Source of the DNA: Pseudomonadota bacterium | GTDB lineage: Bacteria > Pseudomonadota > Alphaproteobacteria > Rhizobiales > Devosiaceae | Assembly (NCBI GenBank): GCA_023433775.1 | Contig: JAEYTY010000086.1 | Coordinates: 1-17,142 of the forward strand | Direction of reading: 5' to 3' | DNA length: 17,142 nt | Shown: piece after piece, positions 13,179-17,142 of the stretch | How positions within the stretch are numbered: position 1 is the first letter of the stretch | Layout: each line of letters starts with the position of its first letter | The notes under the pieces: generated by a model | The model's input: only the letters and a program-made list of their open reading frames with translations | Database searches by the model: none | Told to the model about the DNA's origin: nothing | Translations under genes and position numbers: made by a program

Positions 13179-16100
13179 GTGAGCGAAACGACCATAACAG
13201 ACGACCCGCCCGAGCCCCCGCCGGTGCCGCCAAGGCGACCGCCACTCAGACGCGCAGCCAAGCTCGCGGTATGGATTTTTGGCGTGCCGGCAGTGGTCAT
13301 GCTGGCGCTTTACCTGGTCATGCTCATCACACCGGTTCGCCTGCCTTTCGCGGGTCAGGCGGTGCGGGCTTTCGTGCAATCAACGATTTCGCCAAGTTCG
13401 CAGATTGAGATGGGCGAAATGGCACTGGCGCTGGAGAGCGGGCTGTGGCCCGTCATTCAGTTCGCCCCGGTCGTTCTTACCGACAGCAAGTCCGGCTCAC
13501 GCATCACCATGGATGCGCTCGAAGTCGGGTTCTCTCCTCTTCGTGCCCTGTTCGGTCAGCCCGGCGCCAACGTCTCGGTGGTTCGCCCGCAGGTTCAGGT
13601 GGTCCAGGACCTCTATGGTCCCCGGGCGGCACGCTTTGAAATTGTCGAGGACGATGATGGCAATGGTCCCGTTCTCCGGGTGCTGGAGGGCGAGGATGCT
13701 TTTCCATCGGTCGCTATTTCACCCGAAGGCATTTCCCTCGGTGATGTTCAGTCGGGCCAGATGCGGTCCGACAATGACTGGCTGATCTATAATCTCGAGG
13801 CCAGCGAAACCGGCATCGCCGATCTGGTTGAGCAGGTGCGCCAGGGCCGTTTCTCGCGCCTCAGTGTGCGCGATGGCCAGATCGAAATGTCCGACTCGGT
13901 CTACGGACTTTTCCGCCGCATTGAAAATGTTGATCTCGACCTCTCGACCTCAGCCGATCTGCGCCGGACCACAGGCGAGTTCACCGCCGACATTGGCGGG
14001 CGCAAGGTGACGGGCAGCATTGACCGTTCCGTTGAAGATGACGGCAAGGTCAGACTGCGGGCTGACGCCACCAATATCGATTTTGCTGCCTTCGTGCCCT
14101 TCCTCGACGACAGGGACAGCATCATGGCCATGCGCGGCGCAGGGGCGTTCTCGGTCGATGTCGTCTTTGATGGCGTGGCCGGCAATCTCACCGATGGCGA
14201 TATCAGGGCCGACCTCACCGGGCTCGACCTCCGTATTGGCGACGACCATTTCCCCGTCGCCAGCTCGATCATGGAAATTTCCTGGAACCCCGCCGCCGGT
14301 CAGTTCCGCCTTGAAGAATCATCGCTGCAGATCGGGCAGAGCTCCGCCAGGATTTCAGGCGTCTTTGCGCTCGGCCTCGACAAGACCTTTGGTCCCACCA
14401 TCGGCATGTCGGTCAAGGCGAGCGAGGTTCGCATCCATCCCAATGATATGGCGGCGCCCCTCGAGCCATTCGAAAGCATGGAATTTTCCGGCTGGTCGGC
14501 ACCGCTTTATGGCGCCATGGGCATCGACCGCTTCGTGGCCCGAAAGGGTGACGCTGTAGTGGAGACCAAGGGCCGCATCGACATGTTGCGCGCTGGCCTT
14601 GGCATAGAAATGGATGTCGCCGGCAATGGCGTCACTGCCGACGACCTCAAGCGTCTCTGGCCCTATGTGATGGGCGGGGAGAGCCGCGACTGGTTTGTGG
14701 CCAATGTCACCGATGGCCGGATCAAGCAGTCGCGCATGGCTTTCAATTTTCCCGTCGGCTCCATGGCATTGGGCGATGAGGTCAAGCCGATCCCCGAAGG
14801 CGGCATGTATGTCGAAATTATTGGCGAGAACGTCGCCATCAAGCCCACCGACACCATGGCGCCCATCGTCATCGACGGCGACACGCGCCTGCTGGTCGAC
14901 GACGCCAATGTCACCATTTCCGGCGGTGGCGGCCGATTGGAAACCGATGGTGGTCTGATTGAAGTCCGCAATCCTGCTCTGGTCATGGACAATTCCGAGC
15001 CGACCGAAAGCATTATCGAGATTTCGGGCGATCTCAGCGCTCCCATTCCCGCGCTGCTGGACCTGTTGCGCGAGCAGCAGCCCGGGGCGGTCGATGAAAG
15101 CGCGCTGCCCATCGGCCTCGATTCGCTGAGCGGCACGGTCGATCTGGGTCTGGTTGCCACCATTGCGCTGCCCGATGAAACCACTGGCCGGGAGATGGAT
15201 GTCGACTATGTGGTCAATGGCAGGGTGCTGAATTTTGCCAGCAGCGAAACCATCCAGGATCGCAAGATCGGTAACGCGCAGCTTGCCTTTTCGGCCTCGC
15301 AGGATGGCTATCAGCTTGGTGGCACAGCCGAAATCGACGGCATGACGGCCGATGTTTCGGTGTCAGGTACCATGGAATCCGAACCGGTCTTCCAGCTTGG
15401 CTCAACCATTGAGGTCAGCGAACTGGCCGAGTTCGGCTTTGACGTCTCCGACTTCTTGACCGGAAAAGTGCGTTTCGTTGCCCAGCCCCGCGCCGAAGGC
15501 GTGCTCGATATGTCGGTCGATCTGGCCGACGCCGCGCTCAACATCAGAGACCTAGGAATTTCCAAGGCGCGCGGCACCGCCGGCACGCTGAGCGCCAGTA
15601 TCGTTCCGCAACAGGGCCAGCTCACTCGCCTCGACAACGTCGCTTTGGCCTTTGGTTCGGTAAAACTTGAGGGCCAGATCGACTATCACGCCACCGACGG
15701 GTTGGTGGGCGGTAATTTTGACATGTTCGCGCTGAGCGCGGGCGACAGCGCTTCTGTCGCTCTCGCGCCCATGGATGGCGGCGGTTATGCCGTGCAGATT
15801 CGCGGCCAGCAGCTTGATCTCAAACCCATGCTGGGCCGCTTCTTCAGCCTCGGCGAAGGCAGTGGCGGCGTGCAGGCCACCCAGTTCGAAGACGCCATTG
15901 CCCTTGACGTGCAGCTTGAGCGCGCCGTCGGCTATTACGCCACCACCGCCTTCAATCTCGATCTCGACATGCTTTTGCGCGGCACCAATCTCAGCCGCGC
16001 GACTATGTCGGCGCAGTTCAGCGAGGGCAATGCGCTCTCGATTTCCACCAACCCCACGCCTTCCGGGCGCACCATGACCCTGGCCTTCAACGATGCCGGC

Positions 16101-16670
16101 ACCATCCTGCGCCTGCTTGGTGTCTATTCGCAGATGGCGGGCGGCACGGGCAGTCTCGTGCTCAACACCAATACTGCCTCCAAACTTGAAGCGGGGCAGC
16201 TCATCCTGCGCAATTTCTCGATTGTGGACGAGGCCAATGTGGCCCAGATCCTGGGCAATCATGCAGACTCCCGCGCTGTCATCGCCCAGCAGAACCGTCT
16301 CGATTTCAGCGCCGGCCAGGTCGACTTCATCCGCAGCAGCGATCGTGTCGAGGTCACCGAGGCCGTGCTGGCCGGCCCCACCATTGGCGGCACGGCGCGC
16401 GGCTTCATCTATACGGATCGCCGCGAATACGATCTCACCGGCACCTATGTGCCGCTGTTCAGCCTCAACAATGTCTTCCAGAAAATCCCGCTGCTGGGGC
16501 CGCTGCTGGGTGGACGCGATGGCGAGGGACTGGTGGGCGTGACTTTTGCCATTCGCGGGCCGCTGGCCAATCCGAGCTTCCAGATCAACCCGCTCTCGAT
16601 CCTGCTCCCCGGCGCCTTCCGCGAACTCTTCGAGTTCCGCGCCCGCGAACTTCCGGCACCGGCGCAATAA
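13179..16670 (+). CDS. AsmA/YhdP-like envelope protein (DUF3971/AsmA-like C-terminal)
   Basis: A 1163-residue protein with a proline-rich cytoplasmic N-terminus (about 1-24), one transmembrane helix (about 29-51), and a very long periplasmic body rich in beta-strands with repeated D/G turns. The C-terminus (about 1090-1155), with KIPLLGPLLGG, GEGLVGVTFAIRGPL, NPLSILLPG and LFEF, is characteristic of YhdP-type AsmA proteins. In E. coli, YhdP, TamB and YdbH form bridge-like grooves that move phospholipids to the outer membrane; the same role is inferred here. The start is a GTG (13179) without a clear ribosome binding site; no ATG, GTG or TTG appears in frame before the preceding stop at 13141-13178 on my reading. 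Short hairpins lie just upstream (13108-13159). Confidence 0.85.
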   Translation: MSETTITDDPPEPPPVPPRRPPLRRAAKLAVWIFGVPAVVMLALYLVMLITPVRLPFAGQAVRAFVQSTISPSSQIEMGEMALALESGLWPVIQFAPVVLTDSKSGSRITMDALEVGFSPLRALFGQPGANVSVVRPQVQVVQDLYGPRAARFEIVEDDDGNGPVLRVLEGEDAFPSVAISPEGISLGDVQSGQMRSDNDWLIYNLEASETGIADLVEQVRQGRFSRLSVRDGQIEMSDSVYGLFRRIENVDLDLSTSADLRRTTGEFTADIGGRKVTGSIDRSVEDDGKVRLRADATNIDFAAFVPFLDDRDSIMAMRGAGAFSVDVVFDGVAGNLTDGDIRADLTGLDLRIGDDHFPVASSIMEISWNPAAGQFRLEESSLQIGQSSARISGVFALGLDKTFGPTIGMSVKASEVRIHPNDMAAPLEPFESMEFSGWSAPLYGAMGIDRFVARKGDAVVETKGRIDMLRAGLGIEMDVAGNGVTADDLKRLWPYVMGGESRDWFVANVTDGRIKQSRMAFNFPVGSMALGDEVKPIPEGGMYVEIIGENVAIKPTDTMAPIVIDGDTRLLVDDANVTISGGGGRLETDGGLIEVRNPALVMDNSEPTESIIEISGDLSAPIPALLDLLREQQPGAVDESALPIGLDSLSGTVDLGLVATIALPDETTGREMDVDYVVNGRVLNFASSETIQDRKIGNAQLAFSASQDGYQLGGTAEIDGMTADVSVSGTMESEPVFQLGSTIEVSELAEFGFDVSDFLTGKVRFVAQPRAEGVLDMSVDLADAALNIRDLGISKARGTAGTLSASIVPQQGQLTRLDNVALAFGSVKLEGQIDYHATDGLVGGNFDMFALSAGDSASVALAPMDGGGYAVQIRGQQLDLKPMLGRFFSLGEGSGGVQATQFEDAIALDVQLERAVGYYATTAFNLDLDMLLRGTNLSRATMSAQFSEGNALSISTNPTPSGRTMTLAFNDAGTILRLLGVYSQMAGGTGSLVLNTNTASKLEAGQLILRNFSIVDEANVAQILGNHADSRAVIAQQNRLDFSAGQVDFIRSSDRVEVTEAVLAGPTIGGTARGFIYTDRREYDLTGTYVPLFSLNNVFQKIPLLGPLLGGRDGEGLVGVTFAIRGPLANPSFQINPLSILLPGAFRELFEFRARELPAPAQ

Positions 16671-16697
16671 AAAAGGCGCCGCAGAACGGCGCCTTTT
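16671..16697. terminator. bidirectional rho-independent terminator
   Basis: An 11-bp perfect stem AAAAGGCGCCG (16671-16681) with CGGCGCCTTTT (16687-16697) has a CAGAA loop. The A-run before it (16668-16674) becomes a U-run on the minus strand, so termination is stronger for leftward tyrS; rightward it has four T. It separates the AsmA-like gene from tyrS. Confidence 0.88.
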
Positions 16698-16719
16698 CAT
16701 GTAACCGGATCGCTACCGA

Positions 16720-17142
16720 TCAGACGGGCTTGATCAGCGCGTGACGCTTCTTGCCGACCGAAAGCTTGATCACGCCTTCGGGCAGCAGGGCATTGTCGGA
16801 CAGTGCCAGCTTGTCATCGGCGATGGCCGCGTCGTTGACCTTTACCGCGCCGGACGAAATATGCCGCCGCGCTTCGCCATTCGACGCCGCAAGGCCGGCC
16901 AACACCAGCGCGTTGAGAATGCCGATACCGGTGCTCAATTCGACATGGGTCACTTCCGCCGTCGGCAGTGAGAGATCAAGCGTCCCGGTCTCAAACGTCG
17001 CCCGCGCCGTTTCCGCCGCTTCTTCCGCCGCCTCGCGCCCGCGGATCATGGCCGTTACTTCGGTCGCGAGGCGCTTCTTGGCTTCGTTGATGTCGCCGCC
17101 GACCACGCGCGCGATCTCGTCCAGAGGCAGCGTCGTGTAGAG
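16720..17142 (-). CDS. tyrS: tyrosyl-tRNA synthetase, C-terminal part (5' end outside window)
   Basis: The frame is open from the window edge to the stop at 16720, giving 140 residues of the C-terminal region of TyrS, which charges tRNA-Tyr. It begins with YTTLPLDEIARVVGGDINE, a helix-rich 'AKKRLATEVTAMIRGREAAEEA' stretch common to TyrS, and ends with an S4 RNA-binding domain (about 75-140: ILNALVLAGLAASNGEARR...GAVKVNDAAI). The catalytic domain (HIGH and KMSKS motifs) is beyond the window. It is convergent with the AsmA-like gene. Confidence 0.95.
   Translation of the reverse strand, partial: LYTTLPLDEIARVVGGDINEAKKRLATEVTAMIRGREAAEEAAETARATFETGTLDLSLPTAEVTHVELSTGIGILNALVLAGLAASNGEARRHISSGAVKVNDAAIADDKLALSDNALLPEGVIKLSVGKKRHALIKPV

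Noticed and set aside
15552..16700. Long minus-strand frame of 382 codons opposite the AsmA-like gene
   Set aside because: It is a shadow produced by high GC codon bias: no ribosome binding site, low-complexity composition, no recognisable family, and the plus-strand gene is clear.
1..17142. Mobile element, phage, CRISPR, toxin-antitoxin or defence system
   Set aside because: No transposase, integrase, direct repeat array, attachment-like duplication at the tRNA 3' ends, or defence gene was seen, and coding style is uniform.

Overview
The window looks like ordinary core chromosome of a GC-rich alphaproteobacterium, most likely of the order Hyphomicrobiales and possibly Devosia-like. The order is an inference from protein content: a MipZ-type division ATPase in place of Min proteins, a DUF1489 protein, an alphaproteobacterial RF2 carrying an SPY instead of an SPF tripeptide, and candidate promoters close to CTTGAC-N17-CTATAT. 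I see no insertion sequence, phage gene, integrase, CRISPR array, toxin-antitoxin pair or compositional break.

Layout, left to right. Bases 1-114 are the C-terminus of a DoxX-type membrane protein, separated by a bidirectional terminator from a leftward pair, lipB (lipoate biosynthesis) and a DUF4282 membrane protein. Divergent from lipB is a 77-residue stand-alone SpoA/FliN-like protein, followed by tRNA-Leu(GAG). A leftward pair encodes a GFA-like zinc protein and a MmcQ/YjbR protein, divergent from mgtE (magnesium transport). The 315-base stretch after mgtE (4588-4902) contains a previously uncalled 33-residue membrane ORF with a strong ribosome binding site and a structured leader. Then come a GST-family gene translationally coupled to a DUF1489 gene, mipZ (division site placement), a divergent HxlR regulator/DoxX pair with repeats in the shared promoter region, and a D-alanyl-D-alanine carboxypeptidase.

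The second half holds a leftward CAP-domain lipoprotein overlapping a tusA-like gene, tRNA-Arg(CCT), prfB with its programmed +1 frameshift, and a leftward bcp/M23 peptidase pair ending exactly against prfB. It ends with a 1163-residue AsmA/YhdP-like envelope protein and, convergent with it across a bidirectional terminator, the C-terminal part of tyrS.

Functional themes are cell envelope and division (mipZ, the carboxypeptidase, the M23 peptidase, the AsmA-like protein, the CAP lipoprotein), translation (two tRNAs, prfB, tyrS) and redox or small-molecule handling (GST, Bcp, DoxX/HxlR, TusA). I did not find a convincing novel multi-gene system. The items most worth a second look are the small membrane ORF with its leader, the HxlR/DoxX operator-like repeats, the orphan FliN-like protein, and a long hairpin at the zero-gap prfB/M23 junction.
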